DNA from: Bin5 sp965221145
GTDB taxonomy: Bacteria; Chloroflexota; Anaerolineae; Caldilineales; Caldilineaceae
Reading direction: 5' to 3'
NCBI GenBank assembly: GCA_965221145.1
Contig: OZ244877.1
Coordinates: forward strand, 2,728,001-2,792,000
Length of the DNA: 64,000 nucleotides
Shown: piece after piece, positions 25,949 to 35,670 of the stretch
How positions within the stretch are numbered: position 1 is the first letter of the stretch
Layout: each line of letters opens with the position of its first letter
Position numbers and translations under genes: made by a program
The notes under the pieces: generated by a model
What the model was told of the DNA's origin: nothing
The model's database searches: none
Seen by the model: the letters and a program-made list of their open reading frames with translations, nothing else

Positions 25949-28699
25949 ATGATGCTTGTCCCCTTATCCTGGCTGAGAGAATATGTCGATATCCCCCTGC
26001 CCACAGCGAAACTGGCCGAACGCCTGACTCTTGCCGGTCTGGAGGAGGCGAGCCTCACCCATACAGGCAGTTGGTGGGAAGCGGACAAGATCGTTGTCGG
26101 CCAGGTAATGGCCGTAGCGCCCCATCCCGCTGCCGACCGGCTTGTACTGGTTGACGTGGCCCATCGGGCGGTCGCAGACGAACAGTCGAGCCGAGCCTCA
26201 TCGCGCCAAGCCGCAGCTGGGCAACGGCCACAGCGAGTCGTTACCGGCGCGCCGAACCTCTACCAGTTCAAAGGCCGCTCGGTTGACGGGGGTGATCTGC
26301 CGGTTTTCAAAGTTGCCTTCGCGCGCGAAGGATCTCTCCTGATCGATGCCTATAGCGATAAACAGCCCCGCCCGCGCAAGAAGCTGAAGAAGGCCAAGAT
26401 CCGGGGCGTCGAATCGCGGGGCATGGTCTGCTCGGAATTGGAGCTTGGACTGAGCGAAGAACACGAGGGCATTCTCGTCCTGCCGGAGGATGCGCCTGTG
26501 GGCACGCCCTTGCGCCAATATCTGGGCGATGAGATCTTGGAGATCGACTTGACTCCCGATATGGCCCGCTGTCTCTCCATGAGCGGCATCGCAAGAGAGG
26601 TCCATGCCCTGACCGGAGGCGCGCTCCACCTGCCTGAAGATGTTGACGGCTCACAAGGCGAAGATGATGCCTCCGACTACTTGAAGGCGGAAATCAGCGA
26701 TCCCGCCTTCTGTCAGCGTTTCACCGGCACGGTCATCCGCGACATCACCATCGGCCCGTCCCCGGCATGGATGCAGGAACGCCTGACAAAGGCCGGTATA
26801 CGCCCAATCAGCAACATCGTAGATATAACCAATTATGTCATGTTGGAGTTGGGCCAGCCACTCCATGCCTTCGACTACGATCTGCTCGTCGGAAGAGCAG
26901 CGGGCATTGGTGATTCAACGCCGACCATTGTTGTCCGCACTGCTGAGGAGGATGAAAAGATTCAGACATTGGATGGTCAGACGCGCGAACTCGACGAGTC
27001 TATTCTGCTCATCACCGATAAGGTCGGCCCTATCGCCATTGCCGGCGTGATGGGCGGCAGCGAAACGGAAGTGCATGAAGGAACCCGCAACATCCTGCTG
27101 GAAGCGGCCACCTTTGACGGCATCAACAATCGCCGCACATCCCAGGCCCTGCGTCTCCACAGCGAGGCCAGCCACCGATTCACGCGCGGCGTTCCGTCCA
27201 CTCTGAACGATATCGCTGCCCGGCGCGCCGCTGACCTGATGCGCCAATTTGCAGGCGGCCGCGTCGTGCCCGGCATTGTGGACACTTACCCGGTCCCCCA
27301 GCCGCAAGTAACGGTCTACACCTCTTGCAGCGATGTGAAGCGCCTGCTGGGCATGGAGTTGTCTTTGTCGGAGATCGGCGACGCCCTGCGTAGACTGGAT
27401 TTCGCCGTGGAGGAACGGGAAGACGTGCCGCCGGACCCCTTGGAACGGGCCGCGTTTGGGTTGGCGCGCACGGAGGATGAGCCGGTCATTGAGGCCACCG
27501 CCCCGTGGCATCGGCTGGATGTCACATTGCCCGCCGACCTGACCGAGGAGGTTGCGCGGGTCGTCGGCTATGATCGGATCGGTGAAACGCTGCTCGACAC
27601 CGTGCTGCCGACCCAACGCCGCAACGCCCTGTTGGAGACGGAAGAAAACATTCGTGACATTCTCATCGGCTGTGGGCTGCAGGACACTGTCAACCACACA
27701 CTCACGACGCCGGAAAATCACGCCAAACTTTCGTCCGCGGACGGGCATGGTGGCGCAGGCCGCGATCTTACTGATGCCGGCACCGTCAGCCGAACGAGCC
27801 GCTTTATCGAACTGACCAATCCACTTTCCCCGGAGCGTCGCGTCATGCGCCGCAATCTGATTGTGAGCGCGCTGGAAAATCTGGCCTACAACCTTCGCTA
27901 CGCTGAGCGCCTGGCCGTATTCGAGATTGGACGGACTTACCGACCGCAGCAAGCGGATGATACGCTCGGCGACGGGGCGCAACATGAACTGCCTCTGCCC
28001 CACGAGGCGCGACGGCTGTGCATCGCTCTGCGCGGCCCCCGCAGCCAGCATCAGGCCAGCCTGCCCCCTGTCCAATCCGACGGCGGCACAGAGCATTTCG
28101 ATTTCTTCGATCTGAAAGGCATCATCGAAACGCTGATGGAAAGGCTTGATTTTCCCCAGAGCGACCTTCTGTTCAGCGCCCATCCTGACAGCGGAACAGG
28201 CAACGATGATAGTGAAGTCAGCTTCGGGCCTCGTTGCGCCTTGATTTCGCTGCAAGACGAGCATCTGGGGATCGTCGGCGAACTGCATCCACGCGTGCGC
28301 AACGCCTTTGGCCTGGGGAATGAACGCGTGGTCTTGGCAGAACTGGATATTGCGCCACTGGTGCGGCCGAGCTGGCGCATCTCAAAGATGGCGCCGATCA
28401 GTGTCTACCCGCCGGTGGTGGAAGACTTGGCGTTTGTGGTGACCGAAGATGTGACCCAGCGCCGACTTCGCGATGCGATTGTGGATGGCGGGGGGCATGA
28501 CAGGGGCGCTATGCTGACGGCAGCGGAGCTATTTGACATCTATCGCGGCGACTCCCTGCCCATCGGCTACAAATCTCTGGCCTATCGCGTCACCTACCAG
28601 AGCCTTGACCACAGTCTGAAGGAAAAGGAAGTCAACCGGCTGCGGCAGAGCATCATTCGCACTGTGGAGAGAGCAACGGGCGGAAAGCTGCGTTCCTGA
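25949..28699 (+). CDS. pheT: Phenylalanine-tRNA ligase beta subunit
   Basis: A 916-aa subunit of the (alpha-beta)2 enzyme charging tRNA-Phe. An N-terminal EMAP-like tRNA-binding region (MLVPLSWLREYVDIPLP, then IVVGQV and HPAADRL), the B3/B4 editing region (FTRGVPSTL area), B5, and a C-terminal ferredoxin-like anticodon-binding domain (ISVYPPVVEDLAFVV, then YQSLDHSLKEKEVNRL) are in order. It is longer than the roughly 800-aa norm. Extra polar segments lie at residues 70-95 and around 145-160 (a Lys/Arg-rich KQPRPRKKLKKAK). pheS is not adjacent, whereas pheST is the usual arrangement. Start is ATG 25949, with ATG 25952 next to it. Confidence 0.95.
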   Translation: MMLVPLSWLREYVDIPLPTAKLAERLTLAGLEEASLTHTGSWWEADKIVVGQVMAVAPHPAADRLVLVDVAHRAVADEQSSRASSRQAAAGQRPQRVVTGAPNLYQFKGRSVDGGDLPVFKVAFAREGSLLIDAYSDKQPRPRKKLKKAKIRGVESRGMVCSELELGLSEEHEGILVLPEDAPVGTPLRQYLGDEILEIDLTPDMARCLSMSGIAREVHALTGGALHLPEDVDGSQGEDDASDYLKAEISDPAFCQRFTGTVIRDITIGPSPAWMQERLTKAGIRPISNIVDITNYVMLELGQPLHAFDYDLLVGRAAGIGDSTPTIVVRTAEEDEKIQTLDGQTRELDESILLITDKVGPIAIAGVMGGSETEVHEGTRNILLEAATFDGINNRRTSQALRLHSEASHRFTRGVPSTLNDIAARRAADLMRQFAGGRVVPGIVDTYPVPQPQVTVYTSCSDVKRLLGMELSLSEIGDALRRLDFAVEEREDVPPDPLERAAFGLARTEDEPVIEATAPWHRLDVTLPADLTEEVARVVGYDRIGETLLDTVLPTQRRNALLETEENIRDILIGCGLQDTVNHTLTTPENHAKLSSADGHGGAGRDLTDAGTVSRTSRFIELTNPLSPERRVMRRNLIVSALENLAYNLRYAERLAVFEIGRTYRPQQADDTLGDGAQHELPLPHEARRLCIALRGPRSQHQASLPPVQSDGGTEHFDFFDLKGIIETLMERLDFPQSDLLFSAHPDSGTGNDDSEVSFGPRCALISLQDEHLGIVGELHPRVRNAFGLGNERVVLAELDIAPLVRPSWRISKMAPISVYPPVVEDLAFVVTEDVTQRRLRDAIVDGGGHDRGAMLTAAELFDIYRGDSLPIGYKSLAYRVTYQSLDHSLKEKEVNRLRQSIIRTVERATGGKLRS

Positions 28700-28748
28700 T
28701 TCCTGACGATCCCTGATCGTGTGGCCGACCCTTCGTGAGACGCCCGCG

Positions 28749-29708
28749 TCAGCGGACGACGTATTTCGGCCCTGCTTTCCACTTGACAGGCTTCCCCCTG
28801 CGCACCTGAAACGTATCCAGATCGCCTGCAACGACCGTATTGGGGAAGACGGCTTGGGCCTCTTCCAACACGTCCCTGGCACGGTAGCGGCGGCTGATGT
28901 GATGGAGAACCAGTTGCTTCACGCCCGCCTTCAGGGCCAGACGAGCCGCCGCGCGGGCGGTGATGTGCCCGTGGCTCTTGGCCAGTTCCCGTTCCTCTTC
29001 AAGGTAGGTTGCTTCGATGGCCAGCAGATCAGCGTCAGCGACGAGCTTGTGGAGAGGCCCAGTGCGGCCTACATCGCCGACGAAGCAGAGTTTGACGCCC
29101 TTCTGCGGCTCTCCCAACACCTCTTCCGGTTGAACCGTGCGCCCGTCCGCCAGCGTAACAGGTCGCCGGGCGACCAGTTCCCGGCGCTCCGGTCCGGCGG
29201 GAATGCCGAGAGCCTCGGCCTTGGAGTTGTCGAATCGCGAGCGCGTTTCCTCTTCGAAAGTAAATCCGAAACAGCCCGCGCCTCTGTGTGGCACAGTGAA
29301 TGCGGATAGCGTAAACCCTTTGCCTTCAAAGAGCGTGCCCGCTTCGATTGGATTGAGCTTGACACCTGTCTGCGGCGTGTTGCCAACACCGAATACGACT
29401 TCCATCAAACGGTGAACGCGGGCCAAGGCCGGCGCGCCACCGTAGATGTCCAGCGTTTCCAGGGCTTCCCAGTGCCCCAACGTACTGGCCAGCCCGCCCA
29501 ACCCCAGGATATGATCCAGGTGGCCGTGCGTGAGCAGGATTTTGTCCAGTCGGCGGAAACCAAGCCCGCTGCGCAAAATCTGGCGCTGTGTTCCTTCGCC
29601 ACAGTCTATCAGAAAGCGGTGCTCTTGCGCCATAATCAGGGCGCCCGAGAGGCCCCGATGCACGGTCGGCGCGGAAGCGGACGTACCGAGGAAAACCAAC
29701 TCAAACAA
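28749..29708 (-). CDS. rnz: Ribonuclease Z
   Basis: A 319-aa metallo-beta-lactamase-fold endonuclease that trims the 3' trailer of tRNA precursors; relevant because the tRNA-Leu here lacks an encoded CCA. The zinc motif is H61-x-H63-x-D65-H66 (THGHLDHILG). FLGTSASAPT at the N-terminus, SHGHITARAA and LVLHHISRRY near the C-terminus are characteristic. The start appears to be TTG 29708, since an in-frame stop lies just upstream. It converges with pheT, with 49 nt between the stops. Confidence 0.92.
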   Translation of the reverse strand: MFELVFLGTSASAPTVHRGLSGALIMAQEHRFLIDCGEGTQRQILRSGLGFRRLDKILLTHGHLDHILGLGGLASTLGHWEALETLDIYGGAPALARVHRLMEVVFGVGNTPQTGVKLNPIEAGTLFEGKGFTLSAFTVPHRGAGCFGFTFEEETRSRFDNSKAEALGIPAGPERRELVARRPVTLADGRTVQPEEVLGEPQKGVKLCFVGDVGRTGPLHKLVADADLLAIEATYLEEERELAKSHGHITARAAARLALKAGVKQLVLHHISRRYRARDVLEEAQAVFPNTVVAGDLDTFQVRRGKPVKWKAGPKYVVR

Positions 29709-29786
29709 TGGAGATTCTCACAGTTCCGCTTCTTTCAACACGAGATCGAACAAGGGCAGAGGGTCGTATCATTGAAATTCAGTCCT

Positions 29787-30284
29787 TTAGTCACCGATAG
29801 CCTGCGACGCATAGCTGTGGCTAACACAATCATACAGCCCCCAACTCGGCGCGCCGTTTCGACCCATCACCTCGCCGGGATTGATCAGGAGACATTCGCC
29901 GATCCGCTCACAATGCGGCTGATGGTCATGGCCGTAACAGACCAGGTCAAAGATACCGCTCTGCGCAATGCGCCGGGCCGGCTCCGGGTAATGGATGAGG
30001 GCGATCTGACGACCGCCAAATTCCAGTTCGGCATAGGGGCCATGGAGGGTAACATGTGGGAAACCGGCTGCCACCTGCTGCTGCAAGCGCCCGTCGCCAT
30101 CGTTGTTGCCCTCCACGATGTGGAGCGGGCTGCCGAACGCTTGAGCCATCTGAGCCACGATAAACGGCGCTACCAGGTCACCGCAGTGCAGCAAGGCATC
30201 ACAGTCTGCCCGATTGACGGCATCCAGCGCCCTATCCAGATTCCAGATGTTGTCATGGCTATCCGAAAGGATGGCGATCTTCAT
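29787..30284 (-). CDS. YfcE/MJ0936-type metallophosphoesterase
   Basis: A 165-aa calcineurin-like phosphoesterase. The di-metal ligands are visible: D8-x-H10 (SDSHDN), G-D36, GNND near 59-62, then a central His and the C-terminal GHDH. ATG 30284 has AGGAGA upstream, and MKIAILSDSHDN is the normal N-terminus. Family members hydrolyse phosphodiesters in vitro with unclear physiological substrate. It lies 78 nt upstream of rnz on the same strand and may share its transcript. Confidence 0.9.
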   Translation of the reverse strand: MKIAILSDSHDNIWNLDRALDAVNRADCDALLHCGDLVAPFIVAQMAQAFGSPLHIVEGNNDGDGRLQQQVAAGFPHVTLHGPYAELEFGGRQIALIHYPEPARRIAQSGIFDLVCYGHDHQPHCERIGECLLINPGEVMGRNGAPSWGLYDCVSHSYASQAIGD

Positions 30285-30336
30285 TCGTACTCTCCTGTTT
30301 CTGCAAGCACATCCCAGCTTATGCAGTCGTTGGCAT

Positions 30337-30365
30337 AGTATATCCGACCCGAATGATGTCGGCAA
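30337..30365 (-). promoter_or_regulatory. Sigma-70-type promoter for the metallophosphoesterase gene
   Basis: On the minus strand TTGCCG (30360-30365), 17-nt spacer, TATACT (30337-30342), about 50 nt before ATG 30284. Confidence 0.65.
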
Positions 30366-30387
30366 CGGCGCGGCTGTGTGATATAAT
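30359..30387 (+). promoter_or_regulatory. Promoter-like sequence for the LysM lipoprotein, overlapping the divergent one
   Basis: TATAAT at 30382-30387, with TCGGCA at 30359-30364 at a 17-nt spacing. Its -35 overlaps the -35 of the opposite promoter, so the two may compete. The resulting leader to ATG 30632 would be about 240 nt; no ORF or riboswitch was recognised in it. Confidence 0.45.
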
Positions 30388-30631
30388 TCTAGGCTACATC
30401 GGCCCTGCCGCGCGGGCAGCGACCGTGGGGACGTCTATCAGATGTCCATCGCGTGAATCTGGCCGCGGAGATGCCCATTTGAAGACGAAGTCGAAGAGTC
30501 GACGCAGTTCCATTCTGTCCGGTATACCTCAAGCTTTCTGCACCGACCCTGCTCTAGCTGGCACTAAGCTCTTGACGCTCTTGTGTCGCAGTACAAGTGT
30601 AGTGCCTCTGAAATTCCAACCTGCATATATC

Positions 30632-31654
30632 ATGATGGCGTGGTTTACTTTGAGGAAGAACAGGTTGTTCAGGCTGGCGTTTGGCTGCTCACTGGCCATC
30701 CTCGCCCTCGCGGGGTGCGGCCAGGTAGTCACCCTGTCGCCGACCTCGACGCCAACGCCAGGGCCGACGACATCAGTCGTCCCTTTCACTACGCCGACGC
30801 CGCTCGCAACCGCAACGCCTGCCCCTTACACACCGCTGCCCACACCGACGCTGACGCCAACGCCAACACCGGTCATTTACACAGTGCAACCAGGCGACAC
30901 GCTGGGTAGCATTGCCGGTCGATATGGTGTCCCCGTCTCCGCGCTGCAAGACGTGAACAACGTCCTGGATCCCCGTACTTTGCAATTGGGCCAAGAATTG
31001 GTCATTCCTCGCATTACTTCGTCTGACGGCGCCCCCCTTATCCAGAACAGACCATCACCTACGCCGATTCATTTTGAAATGCAGCATGTCCACTTTAGCC
31101 ACACGCCCATCGGCGGCCTATGGGTTCTGGGCGAAGTTCTTAACACAAGCGACGAAACTCTCGAACAGGTGCGGGTTGGAGTAAGACTTCTGGACGGTCA
31201 GGGAGCGACCCTGGCTGAAGGGGACGGCCTGGCGCTGCTGAACCTGGTCCTTCCCGGTGGTGTAGCCCCGTTCGCAGTTCTCTTTGCCGAGGCGCCAAGA
31301 GAGTTCGCAAACTACCAGATTTTCCCGGTCAGCGCAGTGCCGGCCTACGAGGGTGGATACTATCAGGACCTCGTGGTGGAAAACGTCACGAAAGAAGGGG
31401 AACGTTACGCCGCCTACACGGTCAGCGGATTCGTGCGCAACACAGGGTCAGCGGAGGCGACCGATGTGCAGGTCGTCTTGACTGCATACGATCCCTTGGA
31501 CCGGGTGGTCGCCAGCCGCAAAATTGTGCCGGATCACAATGTTGTGGCTGTGGGCGGCGAAACGACTTTCACTGCAATTCTGATCCCTCTGGGGGGACCG
31601 GTAGCGCGCATCCACGCCGTGGCCCAGAGCCGCAAATATCCCGCGGGCAACTAG
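30632..31654 (+). CDS. LysM-domain lipoprotein
   Basis: A 340-aa secreted lipoprotein: the signal peptide ends in LAGC with Cys29. A long Thr/Pro linker (TPTP repeats, about residues 35-75) follows, then one LysM domain (YTVQPGDTLGSIAGRYGV to LGQELVIP) that binds peptidoglycan. Two beta-rich segments of FxLYD-like character fill the C-terminus (GEVLNTSDETLEQVRV and GFVRNTGSAEATDVQV). Thr-Pro linkers of this kind are common in Chloroflexota. Start ATG 30632 or 30635; the frame upstream is open but not signal-like. Confidence 0.85.
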   Translation: MMAWFTLRKNRLFRLAFGCSLAILALAGCGQVVTLSPTSTPTPGPTTSVVPFTTPTPLATATPAPYTPLPTPTLTPTPTPVIYTVQPGDTLGSIAGRYGVPVSALQDVNNVLDPRTLQLGQELVIPRITSSDGAPLIQNRPSPTPIHFEMQHVHFSHTPIGGLWVLGEVLNTSDETLEQVRVGVRLLDGQGATLAEGDGLALLNLVLPGGVAPFAVLFAEAPREFANYQIFPVSAVPAYEGGYYQDLVVENVTKEGERYAAYTVSGFVRNTGSAEATDVQVVLTAYDPLDRVVASRKIVPDHNVVAVGGETTFTAILIPLGGPVARIHAVAQSRKYPAGN

Positions 31655-31666
31655 CTGTAAGGAACG

Positions 31667-33238
31667 CTAGTTCACTTCGAACGTCACGCCCTGGGCCAGG
31701 GGAAGCTCCGCTCCATAGTTAATCGTAACCGTCTGGCGTCTGGCATACGATTTCCAAGCGTCGGAGCCACTCTCTCGCCCGCCGCCGGTATCCTTCTCAC
31801 CGCCGAATGCTCCGCCAATCTCCGCGCCCGCCGTGCCCGTATTGACACTGACGAGGCCGCAATCGCTGCCAACCACGCTCAGAAAAGCCTCGACCTCACG
31901 AAGGTTGTCGCTGAAGATTGCAGAGGAAAGACCCTGCGGTACGCAGTTGTGGATGGCAATTGCCTCTTCCAACTCCTCATATGTTAGCACGTACAGAATC
32001 GGCGCAAAGGTCTCTTCGCAGACGATATCAGCGTCCGCCGGAACCCCCTCTATCAGGGTGGGCGCCACGTAATGTCCCCCATCCAAGCCCGGCAACGACA
32101 ACACTGTGTTGCCCGCCAAAACGCGCCCGCCGGCCGCACAGGCTCGCACGATGGCGCTCCTGTAGGAATCGACCGCCTGTCGGTTGATCAGCGGCCCCAC
32201 CAGAACGCCTGCCTCGAGCGGGTTGCCCACTTTGGCCGTGTTGTAGGCGTGGATTAGGCGGTGGAGAAAGCTGTCGACCAGGCTTTCATGGAGGATGAGC
32301 CGCCGGGTCGTGGTGCAGCGCTGGCCGGCAGTTGCCAGTGCGCCAAAGGCCACGCCGCGTAAAGCGATTTCCGGATCGGCGGCCGGTGTGACGATAGCCG
32401 CGTTGTTGCCGCCCAGTTCGAGAATTGTGCGGCCAAGACGTTCGCCGACCCTGCCCGCTACCTCTCGGCCTGCGCGGACTGAGCCGGTGAAGGAAAGGAG
32501 AGGCAGACGCCGGTCGGCGCTCATCTGTTGCCCAATCTCTCCGGCCTCATCCACGGCCAACATGAAAAGCGGCGGCAGCCCAAGCTCATCCAGCACATTG
32601 TTGACGATATTCGTCGTCGCGATTGCGGTGAGCGCGGCGTTAGGGGACGGCTTCCACACGACGACGTTGCCTATGATCGCGGCGATGAAGGCGTTCCACG
32701 ACCAGACGGCGCACGGGAAGTTGAAGGCGGTTATCACGCCGACGACGCCATACGGATGCCACTGCTCATACAGCCGGTGGAGAGGCCGTTCGCTGGCGAT
32801 GGTCTTGCCATAGAGTTGGCGGGAAAGGCCGACGGCAAAGTCGCTGATGTCGATCATCTCTTGCACTTCGCCCTTGCCTTCGACGGGCGTCTTCCCCACC
32901 TCCAGGGAAACCAGGAGTCCCAGACTGTCGACGTGCTGACGCAAGCTGTCGCCGATCGCACGCACGACTTCGCCCCGCTTTGGCGCCGGAACCTGCGCCC
33001 ACTCTCGAAAGGCCGCCCAAGCCCGTTCCATCAGTCGGTCGTAGTCGGCTGCTCCGGCGATGGCGACATCGGCCAGCCACGCGCCATTGATGGGCGAATG
33101 AACGGCTACGCGCCGCCGGCCGTCGCCCGCGCCCCACTCGCCGTCGTACTGACCGGATAGCTGTTGATAGAGGCCCAGATTGGTGAAGACCCGCTCTCTT
33201 ACGGCGCAGAAGTCGGTGTCAATTTCCATCGCAGTCAT
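31667..33238 (-). CDS. Aldehyde dehydrogenase, ALDH7 (antiquitin)-like
   Basis: A 523-aa NAD(P)-dependent enzyme oxidising an aldehyde to an acid. It has FNFPCAVWSWN and WKPSPNAALT in the cofactor domain, SFTGSVRAGREV, the Glu motif ILELGGNNA and the catalytic Cys in AGQRCTTTRR. The TTTRR segment and the long N-terminus resemble ALDH7/alpha-aminoadipic-semialdehyde or piperideine-6-carboxylate dehydrogenases. Substrate is unproven. It is the last gene of a minus-strand operon after a Gfo/Idh oxidoreductase and PhyH. The start is ATG 33238 or 33229. Confidence 0.9.
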   Translation of the reverse strand: MTAMEIDTDFCAVRERVFTNLGLYQQLSGQYDGEWGAGDGRRRVAVHSPINGAWLADVAIAGAADYDRLMERAWAAFREWAQVPAPKRGEVVRAIGDSLRQHVDSLGLLVSLEVGKTPVEGKGEVQEMIDISDFAVGLSRQLYGKTIASERPLHRLYEQWHPYGVVGVITAFNFPCAVWSWNAFIAAIIGNVVVWKPSPNAALTAIATTNIVNNVLDELGLPPLFMLAVDEAGEIGQQMSADRRLPLLSFTGSVRAGREVAGRVGERLGRTILELGGNNAAIVTPAADPEIALRGVAFGALATAGQRCTTTRRLILHESLVDSFLHRLIHAYNTAKVGNPLEAGVLVGPLINRQAVDSYRSAIVRACAAGGRVLAGNTVLSLPGLDGGHYVAPTLIEGVPADADIVCEETFAPILYVLTYEELEEAIAIHNCVPQGLSSAIFSDNLREVEAFLSVVGSDCGLVSVNTGTAGAEIGGAFGGEKDTGGGRESGSDAWKSYARRQTVTINYGAELPLAQGVTFEVN

Positions 33239-33267
33239 CAATCTTCTACTCTTTGGGCGGCATTAGA

Positions 33268-34200
33268 TCACGCGAGTTCCGCATGCCGCTGCGCGGTCTG
33301 CGCTTCGGCCCAGGCGCACAGCGGCACATCGTCCTGATTCTGCGTCAGCCAGTATTGGGAAGACGGATGCGTGTCCGGCGTGCTTCCCAACGGGTTGCCG
33401 CCGCTGGCCAAAGCGCCCAGGAGCTGCTTGCGGATGGGCGAACTGCGGTCGATCAGCGCCTGATCCTGGCTGATGTAGTCGGTGGGACGCAGCCAGCGGT
33501 AATGATAGCCGACGTGCATGATTTTGCGCGTGCGCTGGGAGAGATTGGGGCCGACGCAGTGCCAGACGGCCGTGCGCCACAGGACCGCCGCGCCGGGGCG
33601 CAGGCGTAGTTCTATCGCATCGCTGGGGTCAACTTGGCGGCCCATCGCTGTCAACTCCTTTGGCGAGCGCAGATGGCTACCCGGCGACAACCAAAGGTTT
33701 CCGCACTGCGATTCGCTCAAATCGGAGAAGACGTAGAACACCTTTAGCTCCATGAAGGGCAGCCGCCCATCCAACGAGGGGGCCATGAAGAGGGTATCAC
33801 TGGCAAGATCCGGGTGCCAGGAGAGATTGCGATACCCAAAATTGTTGTCGGCGCCGTCACCCACGCCCAACGTGCCGGGTTGCAGACCATCCGGGTAGGG
33901 CGGGCGGCAGTCCAGATGGGTCGTGCGGATCTGGATGTTCCATCCAATGGCGTCCACGACCAGCGGAAGCATTCGCGGGTGATCGATCAGATCGAGAAAG
34001 GCCTCGTGGTGAGACAGGGCATTGCGGACGGCAACGGGGTCGTCCGGCCCTAATCCTTCACGTTGGCGCGCACGGTCGGCCACCTCATCAGCCGCGGACA
34101 ACAGTCTTTCCAACTCCACTGGTGTCAGAAAATCATCGAGAATGATGAACCCCTGTTCGTCGAACTCGGCGCGCTGCTGTGGAGTCATGGCGATAGACAT
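33268..34200 (-). CDS. Phytanoyl-CoA dioxygenase (PhyH) family protein
   Basis: A 310-aa Fe(II)/2-oxoglutarate dioxygenase with H129-x-D131 (LSWHPDLASD) and H214 (TAVWHCVGPNLS); R223/R225 are candidate 2-oxoglutarate ligands. A PGSHLRSP segment at about residue 173 is typical. It is 29 nt before the aldehyde dehydrogenase and 35 nt after the Gfo/Idh gene, all on the minus strand. A dioxygenase followed by an aldehyde dehydrogenase suggests oxidative cleavage or hydroxylation yielding an aldehyde, which is then oxidised (inference). Confidence 0.9.
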   Translation of the reverse strand: MSIAMTPQQRAEFDEQGFIILDDFLTPVELERLLSAADEVADRARQREGLGPDDPVAVRNALSHHEAFLDLIDHPRMLPLVVDAIGWNIQIRTTHLDCRPPYPDGLQPGTLGVGDGADNNFGYRNLSWHPDLASDTLFMAPSLDGRLPFMELKVFYVFSDLSESQCGNLWLSPGSHLRSPKELTAMGRQVDPSDAIELRLRPGAAVLWRTAVWHCVGPNLSQRTRKIMHVGYHYRWLRPTDYISQDQALIDRSSPIRKQLLGALASGGNPLGSTPDTHPSSQYWLTQNQDDVPLCAWAEAQTAQRHAELA

Positions 34201-34235
34201 GGATATTCTCCTGATTTCATTTCCCTCTATCTGGA

Positions 34236-35525
34236 TTACGTCAGTCCCCAGTGGGCATCGATTGGGTCCTGGAAAGCGGATCGCGTGCCGTTCAGCACCT
34301 CATCGAAATAGATCACTTCACCCGTCAGCGCCGACTCGTAGATCGCATCGCCCAGCGCCAATGAGCGCATCCCTTCCCAACCGTCGATCTCCGGCGCGGC
34401 CCGGTTGCCGCGCAGAATTTCCAGGAATTCCCATATCTCGACGGAAAAGCCGTCGGTCGCGCCGCCGGGATAGAGAAACTCGTCTTCGGCGGGCGTCAGC
34501 GTGGCGCGGTGCATCTCTTCCAACTGGTCCATGGAATAGACTGTGCCATCGGCGCGCACAAGTTGGGCGGTCTCTTTCTTGTCGGGCGTGCGCTGAAAGA
34601 GGTGAAAGATCGAGAAGGGGGCGTCGGTCGTGTCGCGCAGCGAACCCTCGCTGCCGTAGAAGGTGACATCGTATGCCTGCTCACCGGGGGCGGCCACGCT
34701 CCACGTCCAGGCGCCGGTGACGCCGCTCTTGAATGCGAAGGTGACGAAAACGGTATCTTCCGGGGCCTCGGTAAAGGGCAGCGGCGTACCCGTTTGAACC
34801 GAGCGCAGTTCCGCATAGACTTTGTCGACCTCGCCGAAGAAATAGCGCAGCACATCGCAGTAGTGAAAGCCGCTGTCCAGCACAGGGCCGCCGCCGGACA
34901 TCAGCTTATCCCGGCGCCAACGAAAGTACTCAGGAAGTGGATCGCCTCCCGCCGGTGGCTGCTGCCCCCACAGTTGGCCCGGATCTGGCTGACCAGGCAC
35001 CTGTCGGCTTGGGTTCGGGAGCGCGGTGGCGCTGCGGAAAATGTGGAAAAAACTCAGCGGCTTGCCGATCAGGCCCGATTGGTTGAAGACCCAATGCGCG
35101 GCTCGCTGACCTGGATGCCGGCGGTGGGGCGCGGCTGTCGAAAGGACCTTGCCGGTTCGTTCGGCGGTCTCGGCCATCAGGCGGCAGGCTTTGACAGTGA
35201 TACCGAGCGGCTTTTCGCACAGGACGTCCAGGCCGGCCTGCATGCAGTCCACGGCAATGCCATGGTGCAGCCCATGTGGCAAGCACAGGTCAACGGCGTC
35301 AACCTGCGCGTCAGCGAGCAGTTCCTGATGCGTGCGGTAGATGGTGGGCCGCACGCCGAGCAACTCCTCCAGCATGTCCGCCCGCTCTGCCGCCGCCTGT
35401 TCATTTGCATCACACACTGCGGTGACGACGAAATCGCCGCGCCCGCGTTGCTGCAGATCCAGCATCGAGAGCACGTGGCGTCGCGAGATTATTCCGCAGC
35501 CGATCAGAGCCAGTCTTATAGGCAT
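34236..35525 (-). CDS. Gfo/Idh/MocA-family oxidoreductase
   Basis: A 429-aa NAD(P)-dependent sugar or inositol dehydrogenase. The Rossmann motif is ALIGCGIISRRH at the N-terminus and the signature EKPLG lies near residue 95 (VLCEKPLGIT). The catalytic Lys is in EKP and a His/Asp pair lies later (DSGFHYCDVLRY). ATG 35525 is preceded by GAGGA and gives the normal start; the upstream 33 codons are not conserved. It follows, about 145 nt downstream, the C-terminal remnant of a sugar-type ABC permease, so it belonged to a sugar-utilisation operon. Confidence 0.9.
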   Translation of the reverse strand: MPIRLALIGCGIISRRHVLSMLDLQQRGRGDFVVTAVCDANEQAAAERADMLEELLGVRPTIYRTHQELLADAQVDAVDLCLPHGLHHGIAVDCMQAGLDVLCEKPLGITVKACRLMAETAERTGKVLSTAAPHRRHPGQRAAHWVFNQSGLIGKPLSFFHIFRSATALPNPSRQVPGQPDPGQLWGQQPPAGGDPLPEYFRWRRDKLMSGGGPVLDSGFHYCDVLRYFFGEVDKVYAELRSVQTGTPLPFTEAPEDTVFVTFAFKSGVTGAWTWSVAAPGEQAYDVTFYGSEGSLRDTTDAPFSIFHLFQRTPDKKETAQLVRADGTVYSMDQLEEMHRATLTPAEDEFLYPGGATDGFSVEIWEFLEILRGNRAAPEIDGWEGMRSLALGDAIYESALTGEVIYFDEVLNGTRSAFQDPIDAHWGLT

Positions 35526-35670
35526 CAGGGTATCCTCACATGGTTGGGCATCGCCGCCGGACGGGGCGAAAGAGGGGGTAGCGGTGACGAACAGGCCGTT
35601 CGATTCTACCTTGCATTGCCACAAGAAGTGTGCAGGGAACGAGTGTGACGCGACAGGACGGGCAGCCGAC

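Noticed and set aside
26915..28288. 457-codon minus-strand frame inside pheT
   Set aside because: Fully antisense to a well-conserved gene; no recognisable motif.
34509..35648. 379-codon plus-strand frame
   Set aside because: Antisense to the Gfo/Idh gene, which has clear motifs and a ribosome site.
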